A stretch of 64,000 nucleotides of DNA from Cafeteria roenbergensis (Eukaryota; Sar; Bigyra; Bicosoecida; Cafeteriaceae). The stretch is taken from the NCBI GenBank assembly GCA_008330645.1, contig VLTN01000046.1, forward strand, positions 62,001 to 126,000, given 5' to 3'. Made by a program: the position numbers and the translations under genes. Below the pieces are notes generated by a model. It did no database searches. It was not told the DNA's origin and saw only the letters and a list, made by a program, of their open reading frames with translations. Of the stretch, positions 33,927 to 44,226 are shown piece by piece; positions within the stretch are counted from its first letter, which is position 1; the number at the start of each line of letters is the position of its first letter.

Positions 33927-34292
33927 TCAGCTGCTTGGACGGCCCGGGCCGGGAAATGCAGCGTCGCAGACAGGCAACCTTCCCCCTAGCGCTCGGTCGG
34001 TGCGAGGTGGCTGCACGGCGTGTGGTGCCCGCTCGCAGGCATTGGGGGTGGCGCAAAACGGCAGGCAACAGCTCTGCCCGGCGCGCGACCAAGCCCGCGA
34101 CCGGCGGCGCGCAGCTCCGGGGCCCACTCTCGCAAAGCAGCGCCGCCCTTGGCGGAGCAATCCGAGCACACAATCACAACGAATCCCCCCTTGTCGTCGG
34201 GAGCGTCGCACCGCCTCGCGGGCGCGCAAGGTGGCGAGCGTAGCAGGCTGCGACCAGATGCTAGCCCGGGTGCTCGCGCCCCAGGAAGGGCG
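33927..34292. other. Intergenic region between two tandem minus-strand genes
   Basis: This 366-bp interval holds the promoter of the 1,432-residue gene and the 3' end of the next one. Nothing else is recognisable. Confidence 0.4.
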
Positions 34293-35049
34293 TCAAGCCC
34301 ACGAGCCCCCCCTCCTCGATGCGGCAGCTTGCCTGCGCGCCTCCTCCCGCCTTGCTGCGAGCCGCTCGAGCTCCTTGAGGGCCTTGGCCGATTCGTTCAG
34401 AGCGCGCCTGCTCTCTCGCTCCGCCTCGGCATCGCCTGGAGTCCGTGCCCCTCGCGGGTCGGCCGACGCCCCCCGGATGCGCACCTGTCTGACGAAGTCC
34501 TCGGCGTGTTTGCTCCTGCCACGGCGGGCGGTGCCTTCGGGATCGCCTTGCACCGCACCCGCGCCTCCGGCAGCGCCTCGCCTGCGGTCCAGCACGCGCC
34601 GCATTGTCGCCAGGGCAGAGGGGGTGACGGGAACCGGGTCCGCGACGCGCAGCTGCAGACGCCGGGCCGGCGTCCCTGCGCCGCGCGGCGCCAGATACTG
34701 CGACACGCGGCTTGAGCGCGAGAGCCCGGCAGCTGTTGCTGGGCGTCCAGCCGAAGCCGATGCCGAAGGCCCCAGCCGAGATGGACACGGGCCCGGCCGC
34801 GGGCCCGACGCGCTCATCCCGCGCGTCTGGGTCGAGCCGACGTGCACGGCAGACCCGGCAAAGGCCGAATCTTCGTCGTCGCCCCAAGCTCCACCGCCTG
34901 CCGCCGCGTCGCCCAGCGCGTCCGGCACGCCAGCAGGGCCCGTCGATGACGGCGCTGCAGGCCATGCACTCGCAATCGAGGCAGAGGGCGAGGCTGGCCA
35001 CGGCCCCGCGCCTCCCCTGCCGTGCCCGCGGGCACGCTCTCCGCCCCTC

Positions 35050-35081
<32 letters not shown>

Positions 35082-36740
35082 CGCTGCAGGGCTGCTGCCG
35101 TTGCGGCCGTTCCTTTCGCCAGTGGGAGAGGGCGGGGCCTCTGAGAAGTCGGGGCTTGCACCCCGAAAGGGCAACGGGCCCGGGGAGGAGGCCCACCCCG
35201 GGGACCACCGCTCCTCGCCGTCCTCCTGCAGAGGCATGGTTGTCGCCGTGCGCGGGCGACCGTCGGCGCCGGCGGCAAGGGGCGAGCCTGGGACGGGCCG
35301 GGCAGCGTCGGCGAGCATGGGGCCGATCGGGGGAAACCGGCTCGAGCCGGCAGTCGCCGAGCGGTCGGGACGGGAGGCCACGGACCCGACCGCGCGAGGG
35401 GTGGAGGCGGATCGGGACGCGCCACGCACGGCGCTGCTGGTCCGGGACCTGGCGCCGCTGGCGACGATGGGCGAGCCCAGGGGCATCGGCGGGCGAAGGA
35501 GGAGCGGGCTCGCCTGGGGGTCGAGCTCGGCGAGCGGGGACGGCGAATGGTGGCTGGCGGCGCTGGGCGCGTTGAGAGCGGCGCGGCTAGGAGGGCGACT
35601 TCCGTCCAACGGAATGCCGCCCCCCGACACGCAGCGAGGGCCATGCGCGGCGGCCCTCGATATCCTCCCAAGCGAGACGTCGCGCGAAGACCACAGGGCG
35701 CCCTTGACCGCGGGGTCGAGCGAGCGCAACGGGGACGGCGAGCCCGGCGAGAGGGCCCGCGCGTGCTTTGTGCTGGTCAGCCAAAGGGGTCGGTCTCGTC
35801 CGCGGGGCGTTTTGGGGTCGAAAGGCACGAGCTGCTTTGCCGAGACGGGGCTTGCTTGTGGAGGCACGGGCACGGTTGCAGCGAGTGCTTCGCGCACCTG
35901 CTCCTCCGTGGGCCCGCTGACAGCAGGTCCGGCCTCCGCGCGTGTGTTCGGGCCGCCGACAGACCGGCGGGACGCCGAGCCCGGCCGGGCTCGGGACCGT
36001 GAAGACGCTGCCCGGCGGGTGATGCCGAAAGGTTCAACCCGGCCGCCAAGCGGAATCGCCGCCGCGTCATGGCCGATCCGCCGAACCGCCTGCGGCCTGC
36101 GCACCCGGACGGGGAGGCCATCGGGCCAGTGCGGCGTGTCGCGAAGCGCGTGCTCAGCCCTGCGCCTTGCAGCGCTCGAGCGCGCAAGGGCGCTTTCGTG
36201 CTCGGCTCGCGCGCGGGCGCGGTCGGCTGCGGCGCTCGTCATGCTGCAGCCCTGGGCGTAGCACTGCACGGACGACCCCAAAGCCGCGTCTCGGATGCTG
36301 TCTGGGGCGCCTCGCATGCGCTCCTCGATGCGGTTGGCTGCCGCGTCCTGGCCGGTTTCGCTCCGCGGCGCCAGCCAAAAGGGCTCCTTCGCCTCCACCA
36401 CCGGAGGCCGCGGCCCGATCAGCTCCTGGCCCCGGAGCTGGGGCGGGCAAACCGTCTGTTCGTGGTGTAGAACGGAGTCAACGGAGGCTTTCCCCGTTTG
36501 CGCCAGGCGCCACGCACCCGGGGCTGCGGCCCCGCTGGCTCCCGCCTGGTCGCCTCTGACGCGGCTCCGCTTCTTGCTCGCGGCCGCCTTGAGGGGCGAC
36601 GGCCGGGCCAGCTCCGCCTGGCCCTCGTCCACCAGCCCTTCCAAGCGCCCCGAGAGTTCGTGGGCGTCGTGCGGCAGCTCCACCTCGACGGTTGCGGGCA
36701 CCTTGTCCCAGGGCCGAGGCTCGGCGCGGGAGAGCAGCAT
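34293..36740 (-). CDS. Large intronless disordered protein with C-terminal helix
   Basis: One open frame gives 815 residues from ATG 36740. The start (residues 8-45, VPATVEVELPHDAHELSGRL and onward) and a central block around VREALAATVPVPPQ and QLVPFDPKTPRG look conserved; the rest is Ser/Pro/Gly/Ala-rich, with a poly-Gly run coded by GCC triplets at about 35049-35082. The last 100 residues form a basic, Ala/Glu/Arg-rich helix (HAEDFVRQVRIRG, then a heptad stretch). There is no membrane segment or signal peptide. The family is not recognised. Like its downstream neighbour it is long, intronless and disordered, and the two are in tandem. The strongest doubt is that a long antisense frame also exists here. 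Confidence 0.5.
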
Positions 36741-37077
36741 GGCAATGCCGCCGGCGCCTGAGTTTCGCCGCGGCCAACCGGGCGCCCTTGGCCCCCTGTG
36801 GCCGCCACACTACCGCGCAACGGGGCCAGGAGCGCGCAGTCGCCGCAGAGCGAGCGGCCGCGGCGAGGCCGAGTGTCGGTTTTTGGGAACCGCAGCCGCA
36901 AGACACACACGAGCACCGGGCGGCGGCAGAGCTTGCGCCTGCGTTGGCCGCCACTGCACGCGGCGTCGCGCCCGCGCACTCGCGCCGCCGACCCGAGCTG
37001 CAGACGCAGCCTCGCTGAGAGGCCCTCGCGCCTGCCGCCTGAAAGCCCGCCAAGCCGTGCCCGCATCGGCGGTCAGA
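36741..37077. promoter_or_regulatory. Divergent interval before the DUF707 gene
   Basis: The 337 bp between divergent start codons must carry both promoters. No motif is recognised. Confidence 0.45.
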
Positions 37078-39284
37078 ATGGTGAGTGACCCGCCGCAGCC
37101 GGACTGGCCGTCGTGCCCCGCCCAGAGCTTGCCGGGGAAGGCGAGCCGCGGCCCAGGTTTGGGCCCTGCGGTGGGCCACCACGGGTCGTGCGCGTGTGCT
37201 GGCGCTGGCGCTGGCGCTGCTGGCGGTGGCTAGACTCGACGCCGCTGAGAGGCTGGCGTGGTGCAATTCCCGCCTCGCAGGTCCGGTTGGCTCTCGGCGC
37301 TTTGGCGCTTGCCGCGGCGGCGGCCACTGCGGCAGGGGAGGTCACCAGCCTGGTTCCCCAGTGCCGCATCACGGGCCCGCCCAACGGCACGTTCCTCGGG
37401 GGGCCGCTCATTGAGCTGGAGGTGGCCACCCCGTCTGAGGCTCTGGCGCCGCCCGCTGGCGATGCCCCAGAGACCGTGGTGCCTTGGACACTGTGTGCCC
37501 GCGGATCCGGAATTGCAAACACGAGCTGCATCGTGTGCGGGCTTCCCGAAGCGGAGGCAGGCCCGGAGGATGCGGCTGGGGCCAGCAGCGGAGCCGCCGC
37601 CGCCGCGCAGGGCGCCGCTGCCCGCTGCGTCATCAGCGTGACCGTGCCCGCGGCGGGCAGGGTCGCCCCTGCGGTGTGGGCGGGCGTTGGCGCGTTTGGG
37701 ACCATGCAGGAGCTCAGCCTCATGGTGTCCAAGCCCCCCTGCGCGACGGCCAACGTGAGCATCCTTGCCATGACGCCCAGAGAGGTGCTCGCGCTCTCCC
37801 CCGCCGCCGGCGTGCGCGCTTCGCCGCCGTCGACGTCCCAGGCGTGGTGGGGCAGGTCCACCCAGCAGGCCATCGAGGCGGCGGTGGTGGCCGGCCAGCG
37901 CGCCTCCGCCCGCCTTCCCGCCGAGGAGGCCAGTACGGCAGTGCAGGGACTGCCGGAGGCCGTGCCCCAGCCGCCCCCGCTCAGCCTTCGCGCCCACACC
38001 GGCTTCCTGGGCCCGCACTCCGCCCCGGCGGCATCCGGCGAGGCGCCCGCCAGCGCTGCCCTGCCCGTGCTGGTGGCCGTGGCTGCCGGCGCCAAGGGCG
38101 CCTCCGTGGTCAACGACACCCTCTCCGCGCTGCACAGCCGTCTGGGCGGCGGGAGGGGCATGGACGTCGTCGTGTTTGCTTACGACGACACCGACTGGAG
38201 CGCCGTCGCAGCGGGCTGCGCTGCCGCCGACGGCGCCCGTGTGGAAGGCTGTGCCGGGCCGCTGTCCCCGCCCGCCCCTGCTGCCGGCAGCGGCAGCAGC
38301 AGCAGCGCCGACGGAGCCGTGAGCGACGGCGCGAGTCTGGACGGCGCCTCCTCTGGGAACGGGACGTGGGCGGATGACGCCACCGTCGTTCGCAGGCGGG
38401 GCCACATGAAGTGGTGGTTCGCCAAGCGGTTCCTCCACCCCGCCCTGGTCAGCGACGGCGCCTACAGCTGGGTGCTTGTTCTGGACGAGGACGCGGCGCT
38501 GGAAGGGTCCTTCGACGCGGAGGCCTTTTTCGCCACGCTGGAGCGGCACGGCGCGCGCATGGGACAGCCAGCCCACGCGGACGGCTCCGAGACAAGCTTC
38601 CCCTTCCTGCAGGCGAAGACTGCGCGGGCGGTGGCCCAGGCGGAGGGGAAGCAGTGGCACGGCGCAAACACGCTCGACGGCGAGGCGGTAGCGGGGGGCG
38701 GCGCAGGCGCGGCGGACGGCGACGCTGCCGGGCCAGAGGGGCGCGCTGAGGTGCTGTGGACCACCATGGCGGAGTGCGGGCCGGCCGTTGCGTTCCGGGC
38801 GGCCGACGCGTGGCCGTGCGTGTGGGGGCTGCTGGAGAGCGACCTGACCTCCGGGTTCGGCTACGACCTCGTGTGGGGCACGGCGTGCGCAGCTGAGAGC
38901 GACGTCAGCGGGTCTGGGCGGGGCGGGGGTGCTGAAGCGTCGGAGGATGCGTCGGAGGAGGGCGCGGGGGGCGTGGAGCCCCCCGTGCGCGCAGCTGTCA
39001 CGCTCGAACACGCGCTCCGGCACGTGGACCTCGGCACGGCGTCAGGGTCGTCGGTCGGGTTCTTCCGGCGCGCGGTGGCGGAGGGGCTGGTGCTGTTCGA
39101 GCGAAGGCGGCAGCGAGCTGCGGCGGAAGCGCTTCTGAGCGAGAGCGGGAGCGGGGACGGCCTGGCGGCGGCGCCGCCGCTCTCGCACGAGTGGGGCGTG
39201 CAGGCGATGCAAGGGGCCATGGCGGCCGGGCTGGGCACTTTCCCCTCAGAGCCACAGGTGCTGGGCGTGGGCAGGGCCTCGTGA
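37078..39284 (+). CDS. DUF707 family protein, probable secretory-pathway glycosyltransferase-like enzyme
   Basis: Exon 1 (37078-37080) contributes only the ATG, and exon 2 (37281-39284) supplies the remaining 667 residues. Joined, they begin MVRLALGALALAAAAATAAG, a textbook signal peptide. The DUF707 core lies in the second half: DVVVFAYDDTDW (about 296-308), KWWFAKRFLHPALV (378 on), YSWVLVLDEDAALEG (about 396-410) and ECGPAVAFRAADAWPCVWGL (about 499 on). These match the plant-family pattern KRFLHP...DYIFIWDEDL...W-x-C-x-W. The DED triad resembles a metal-binding DxD of glycosyltransferases, but the biochemical role of DUF707 is unproven. The N-terminal 250 residues are extra and partly ordered. 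Confidence 0.8.
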
Positions 39285-39809
39285 ATGGCCTGCAGAGAGC
39301 GGGCTGGGGGCTTGGCTGCCGGGCTCCTGGCACGCGCTTGAGCGACGGCGCGTGGCGTGGGTGCGCGGCACACGCGGCGGCGTGCCTCGAGTGCGCTCGT
39401 GACCCCAGCGCGCCAGCTGCAATCAAGACGAGGAGTTGCGGTGGCGCGGCGACACCCACCCCGGCGCCGCTCTGACAGGCGGGGGCGGGGGTGACGCGAG
39501 GGCGTGCGGCGGAAGGCTGGCCCGCGTCGCATTGCCACGCAAACACACACATAGGGGAGGAAGAGGCGCACCGCCCAGCCCACGGGCTCGCCAGCAGGCT
39601 TGCCGCAGCGTTCACAATCGGGTGCTGCGGCCCACCGCGCGGCGAGCTCGAGGCGGGGCGCGGGCGGCCAGGCGCCGGGGCAAACCGCTGGCGGCACTCC
39701 GGGCGCCGGTCCGTCCGGCGCCCCGCTCCCCCAACCGGCCGGGCACCACTGCCCCGGGCGGCACGGGAGCGCGGGCGCAGTGGCCGCCACTGGCGACTCG
39801 AGCACGGGC
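39285..39809. other. Convergent intergenic region
   Basis: The 525 bp between converging genes contains no recognisable feature. Frames that run through it into the next region are low complexity. Confidence 0.45.
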
Positions 39810-40308
39810 TCAGCCGCGCACGGCGCGCTGGCGCTCGACGGTGCCGCCGGTCATGGACGCAGCCTCCTTGGGGTTGTACAGGAAGCTGGCCTCGCTGGGC
39901 TTGCCCGGGTTGACCACGCAGCTCTTGAACATGGCGATGCGCTCCTGCAGCACCATGTCCTGCTCGCGCTTGGACAGCTTGCGCGCCACGACGGACTTGG
40001 GGTTGAGCAGGTCCATCTTCAGGAACTGGACGTCAACGAAGCGGCGCCTGCGGGGCGCCACGGGGGAGGAGGGCGGCAGCGAGGCAGCAGTCAGGGCGAG
40101 CGGGGCGAGAAGGGGCCTGGCCTGGGCCCGGCGGGGCGGCGCCGCGGGGGCGGCGCGGGGCACCCGCGGGCGCGAGCGGGAGCAGCATTTCCTCGCCAGG
40201 CGTTCGCGGGCGGAGCGTCCCCTGCGCTCACAGGCAGTAGGCCGACGGCAGCTCGTGGGCGTGCGACAGGAGCTTCTCGCGAAGGTGGAAGGTGGAGTCG
40301 GCGGCCAT
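39810..40308 (-). CDS. Small orphan protein, 104 residues
   Basis: Two exons (40308-40232 and 40047-39810) join in frame (Leu codon split) to 104 residues. The sequence is not low complexity: HLREKLLSHAHELPSAYCL, FVDVQFLKMDLLNPKSVVAR, LSKREQDMVLQERIAMFKSC and NPGKPSEASFLYNPKEAASM. It reads like a compact, conserved, mostly helical protein without signal peptide or membrane segment. I do not recognise the family. A subunit of a mitochondrial or other complex would suit its size, but nothing in the sequence shows this. It is divergent from another orphan gene 221 bp away. Confidence 0.7.
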
Positions 40309-40529
40309 TGCTCCCGAGGCTTGCGCTGTGGGCCGCCGGGGCGGGCTGCGGGCGCGGGCGCGCGGATCGATCGGCCTCGCCCGCCCAGCGCGATTTTCGC
40401 CCCTCGCCCTCGCGCCCGGCTCTGCCGGCGGCTCGCGATCGACGTCCGCGCCACGTTGGGTGCGGACTGGGCCCGGCCGCAGCGCAGCTGGCCCCACACC
40501 GCCCCTCCGACCGCGCGCGCGCAGCAACC

Positions 40530-41444
40530 ATGTGAGCGGCCAGGCTGGCGCTGGGCAAGCCCGCCAGCGCGCCCTGCGCGCCGCGCTCGGCTCGCGCTGC
40601 ACTTGCGGGGCCGGCTCTGCCGGTGCTGGATCGGCGCCGCCCGCCAACGCCGCGTGCGCTCGCCCCGCGCAAGGCCCGATCGCTGCGCAGGCCCGGCAAG
40701 TCTGCCCCGGCCAAGAAGATCCAGGAGATGCTCGACGAGCACGAGGCGGCAAACCCGGTGGCCAAGTATGGCGGCTCCGCCTCCAGTGAGTGCACGATGC
40801 GACGGCTGCTGCCGCTGCGCCCTTGGGCCCGGCGCCGCCCTCTCGTCAGCGTTGTGGAGGGGGTGTGGGAGTTTGGGGCTTCTGCGTCGCGGAGCACGGA
40901 ACAGCGCCTGCGGAGACGCTGGGCGCCCCGCGCCCCCGCCCTGCGGCCTGGACGCCTCATCTGTGAACGCCGCGCCCACCCCCCTGCCATGCGCCCCGCG
41001 CTCGCAGCCATGCAGACGGCGGCTGCCTTTGCCGTCCCGGCCATCCCCCTCTTCATCTTCGTGTCCGCGATCATGAACGTGACGGCCTCGGGCGAGTCGT
41101 TCGTGCAGCTGCTCTTGCTTGCTGGCTACGTGGCTGGCGTCGCTGGCCTCATTTCCGTCATGCCCGCCGCCTCCCAGCAGGTCTTCAACCGCCTTGCCAC
41201 CAAGTTTGGCGTCTTCTACTCGGACCAGCCCTCCGCTGCCCCCTGCAGCGCCGCGGCCGCCAACAGCATCACCTGGCGCTGCGCAGCGATCTACCTCATC
41301 GTCGCCTACCTCGCCGGCGTCAACGTCCTCCCCCAGTTCGGCGTCCCCGCCGGCGTGTCCTTCTCCATCGGCTCCGTCATGGGCGCGGGCGCCCTCATGC
41401 TGCTGCGCAACTCCATCGTCAACAGCGTCGTTGCGAGCGAGTGA
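40530..41444 (+). CDS. Orphan four-helix membrane protein, start codon split by an intron
   Basis: Three exons: the bases AT at 40530-40531, then 40691-40785 and 41008-41444, giving 177 residues. The intron beginning GTGAGC at 40532 interrupts the start codon, and the G at 40691 completes it, giving MPGKSAPAKKIQEMLDEHEA. A basic/helical N-terminus (about 30 residues) precedes hydrophobic segments: AFAVPAIPLFIFVSAIM, FVQLLLLAGYVAGVAGLISVM, CAAIYLIVAYLAGVNVL and VSFSIGSVMGAGALMLL. The product is probably an endomembrane or organelle membrane protein of unknown function. An alternative start is the Met at 41010 opening exon 3, which would remove the N-terminal exons. Confidence 0.65.
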
Positions 41445-41953
41445 GCAACGCCCTCGCTGTGCGGACGCCGGGCGGGCCCCAGCTGACGGGGTGGCCCGCG
41501 GGGGCAGACGACGCCCGCGTGGCGTTTCGCAGCGCCTCGACGATTCGGCCGTCCGGGAACAGCTGCCTCGCTCGGAGCGCAAGCCTCGCTGCGCCCTCCG
41601 ACCGACCGCCCCGTTTCTGCCCCGTCCCCTCCGTCTCGCTGAGCGTGTGCGTGTGCGTGTGCCTGTGTCGGTACTGGTATGTGGCTGTGCGCGGGACCGA
41701 GCAGCGCGCGCGCGCACCCGTGGGAGGGGCAAACAATGTGTCTCTGCATGCACCACCGCTGTGACTCGCGCTCGCACTCCCAGCGAGCAGAGCCGCTCGC
41801 AGTCGCCCCTTGGGCAGCCACTCCCTCCGCGAGCCCCACAGTTGCTGCCAAGCAAAGGGCACAGTGCGCACGCGATCGCCAGGAAGCTGAGGCAAGCCCA
41901 GTGGGCCTGAAGCGGCTTCCCGCGACCGGCAGCGGCTCGCGCTTCTGCTGAGC
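41445..41953. other. Tandem intergenic region
   Basis: The 509 bp between two plus-strand genes contains a short GTGTGCGTGTG stretch near 41645-41665. No gene is supported. Confidence 0.45.
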
Positions 41954-43303
41954 ATGTCGGGGCCTCCTTCGCCGCGCGGGCCCATGGGTGACTCCAGCCA
42001 AGGTTCCCTGATCACCAGCAGCCCGACGCACCGGGTCGCCTCTCCCACGGCCGGGAGCGGCGCTGGAAGCGCGGGAAGCGAGTCCCCGAGGCCTCGCGCT
42101 TGCGGCGCGCCATCAGCGACGGAACTCACGGCCCTGCGCTGGCAGGTGCGCGACCTCCGTGCCCAGGTGGAGGCGCTGCAGGACGAGCTGATAGTGGAGC
42201 GCGGGAAGGTGTCCACGATGGCCGAGGAGCGCGTGATGGAGCGCGCGAACGCCGAGACGTTGCTATCCACCGCTTGGCCTGCGGTCCGCGCCGCGTTCGA
42301 GCACGGCGTGGACGTGCCGCCGGACTGGGCCGATGTGCTGCTTGAGGAGGGGGCCGTGAAAGGCAGATTGCGCGATGCTGCGCCGGCGCCCGCGGCGTCC
42401 CCGGGCATGGAGCTGGTGCTCGAGAGAGCCGAGCAGGCTCGCGATGCCGCCGTGGGAGCTCGCCACGTTGCCGAGGCACGGCTCCGGGACGCCCAAGAGG
42501 AGGTGGCGCGCCTGCGAAGCGAACTCGAGGCCGCCGAGGCGGGCAGCTCCGCGATCCTGGCGGGCGCCGGCGCCACGAGCGAGGCGGAAGCCAGCGCGAT
42601 CCACCGCCGGGCGCACAGCCTGTCGGCGGTGGAGTCCGAGAAGATGCACCTGGCGTACAACGGAATCATCGCGGACCTGGAGCGGCAGCTGGACGAGGGG
42701 CAGGAGGCGCTGGCCAAGGCGAGGAGCGCTGCAAGCCAGGCAGGCAGGGAGCGGGACTCGGCACGTCGGCAGCGCGACGCCGCGATCGACGGACGGATCG
42801 CGGCGGAGTCCCTTGCGCGAAGCTACGCGGAGCGGCTGATGGTGCTGTCCACGGGCCGCCCGCGGCTGCGAGGCGTCGTTGCGGCGGCGCAGACTGTGGA
42901 GTCGGTTGCCCGCGTTCCCGCGTCCTCTTCGTCCTCTGCTGGCGGCTCTGCAGACGGCTATGAGGCGCCCAACGCGGCTTCGTTCGAGTCCCGCGGCGAG
43001 GTCCGCTTCTCCTCCCCCCAAGGGTCGGCGGGGGGCGCGAGGGCAGTTGCCAGATCCAGGTCCGGCTCGCCGGACCGCGGACCCGCCAGCGACGCGGCGC
43101 TCGAGCCGGTGTCGGGGGACTTGGAGATTCTGGCTGCCACTCGCGCGGCGATGTCCGTCACTGCCCATGCCGCAGCTGGGGCGCGCGTGGGCGGCTCCGC
43201 GCACGCGCCCGGGCAGCGCGGAGGCGCTCGCAGGGCGTCGGGCAAGGGCTCGGGCCTCGCCACCTGGTTCCGCAGGCTGTCGCCCGGGCAGGCTGATTGG
43301 TGA
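41954..43303 (+). CDS. Coiled-coil protein of unknown function
   Basis: Single exon, 449 residues. A Ser/Pro-rich start (about 1-50) leads into two coiled-coil regions: about 54-100 (ALRWQVRDLRAQVEALQDEL) and about 155-300, the second with KMHLAYNGIIADLERQLDEG at its centre. Between them a short globular-looking segment (STAWPAVRAAFEHGVDVPPDW) stands out. The tail is Ser/Ala/Gly-rich, ends in a basic patch and WFRRLSPGQADW. There is no signal peptide or membrane segment. It may be a cytoskeletal or vesicle-tether protein; the family is not recognised. Confidence 0.65.
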   Translation: MSGPPSPRGPMGDSSQGSLITSSPTHRVASPTAGSGAGSAGSESPRPRACGAPSATELTALRWQVRDLRAQVEALQDELIVERGKVSTMAEERVMERANAETLLSTAWPAVRAAFEHGVDVPPDWADVLLEEGAVKGRLRDAAPAPAASPGMELVLERAEQARDAAVGARHVAEARLRDAQEEVARLRSELEAAEAGSSAILAGAGATSEAEASAIHRRAHSLSAVESEKMHLAYNGIIADLERQLDEGQEALAKARSAASQAGRERDSARRQRDAAIDGRIAAESLARSYAERLMVLSTGRPRLRGVVAAAQTVESVARVPASSSSSAGGSADGYEAPNAASFESRGEVRFSSPQGSAGGARAVARSRSGSPDRGPASDAALEPVSGDLEILAATRAAMSVTAHAAAGARVGGSAHAPGQRGGARRASGKGSGLATWFRRLSPGQADW

Positions 43304-43479
43304 GGTGGTGCGCAGCCGCCGTCGCGTGGGAGGCCACGTCCCGCGGTCGGTCCCGCCCTTCCGCGGCGGCTGCCGCGACCGCGGGCTCGAGCTTTGTTGT
43401 GCCGCTTGCGCTCTGCCCTGCCCCCAAGTCCCACGCCGCCGCCCCGAAGCTGCCACTCATCCACGCCAAACGCACGAGC

Positions 43480-43974
43480 ATGGCTGCGCTGAGGTACGCA
43501 GCGCTCCTGGCCGGCGTTGCAATGCTGGCATCCACCTCGAGCGCGCTCACGCCGTCCACAGAGCTGGCGCGCGGGTGGGGAGACAACATCGCGTGGGTTG
43601 AGAACGCGGTGGCGCGCAAAATCGCCAAGAAGAGCGGCCGCCCGGTCATGTACGTGATCCACAAGACATGGTGCGGCGCGTGCAAGAACCTGAAGCCCAA
43701 GTTCGCCGCCTCAGAGGAGATTGCCAAGCTGAGTGCCGAGTTTGTCATGGTCAACCTGCAAGACAACGAGGAGCCCGCTGGCGACCAGTTCAAGCCCGAT
43801 GGGGGCTACATCCCGCGCATCCTGTTCGCGGGGCCGTCGGGCCGCGTGGACCCGTCCGTGATCAACTCGGCAGGCAACCCCAAGTACAAGTACTTTTACA
43901 GCGACGCCGACAGCATCGTGGCGTCGATGAAGAGCGCGCTCGCTTCCCTCGCGCCCGCAAAGGACGAGCTCTGA
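43480..43974 (+). CDS. TXNDC12: ER thioredoxin-domain protein TXNDC12 (ERp18/AGR family)
   Basis: Single exon, 164 residues. A signal peptide (about 1-22) precedes the thioredoxin fold, which starts WGDNIAWVENAVA and carries the active site WCGAC (W64, C65, C68), as in human TXNDC12. Downstream it has the family blocks NLKPKFAASEEI, FVMVNLQDNEEP, DGGYIPRILF and GNPKYKYFY. The chain ends in KDEL (161-164), the ER-retrieval signal. It is likely a protein-disulfide oxidoreductase in the ER lumen. It converges on PEX19. Confidence 0.96.
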   Translation: MAALRYAALLAGVAMLASTSSALTPSTELARGWGDNIAWVENAVARKIAKKSGRPVMYVIHKTWCGACKNLKPKFAASEEIAKLSAEFVMVNLQDNEEPAGDQFKPDGGYIPRILFAGPSGRVDPSVINSAGNPKYKYFYSDADSIVASMKSALASLAPAKDEL

Positions 43975-44144
43975 GCGGGGCGTTGCCTCCGTGTGGCGGT
44001 TTCAAGTGGCGCAGGCAGCCGACGCGACATTTGCTGCTGCTGCCCTGCCCAGTTGCGTGCGCGACGGTTTGACAGCGCAGCAGGCCGATCCCGACGATGC
44101 AGCTTGGAAGCACGCACGCAAGGCCGCCCGTCCCCCCTCCCCCT

Positions 44145-44204
44145 ACACACACACACACACACACACGCACGCACACATACGCACGCGCGCGCACACACAC
44201 ACGC
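44145..44204. repeat. CA dinucleotide repeat
   Basis: CA-rich alternation, interrupted by CG and TA steps, in the 252 bp between TXNDC12 and PEX19. Confidence 0.9.
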
Positions 44205-44226
44205 GTTCGCATGGGCGGCGGCGCGG

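Noticed and set aside
33910-36261. A 783-codon plus-strand open frame.
   Set aside because: It is the antisense of the 815-residue minus-strand gene and spans its 3' flank; no motif supports coding. This remains the least certain strand choice in the window.
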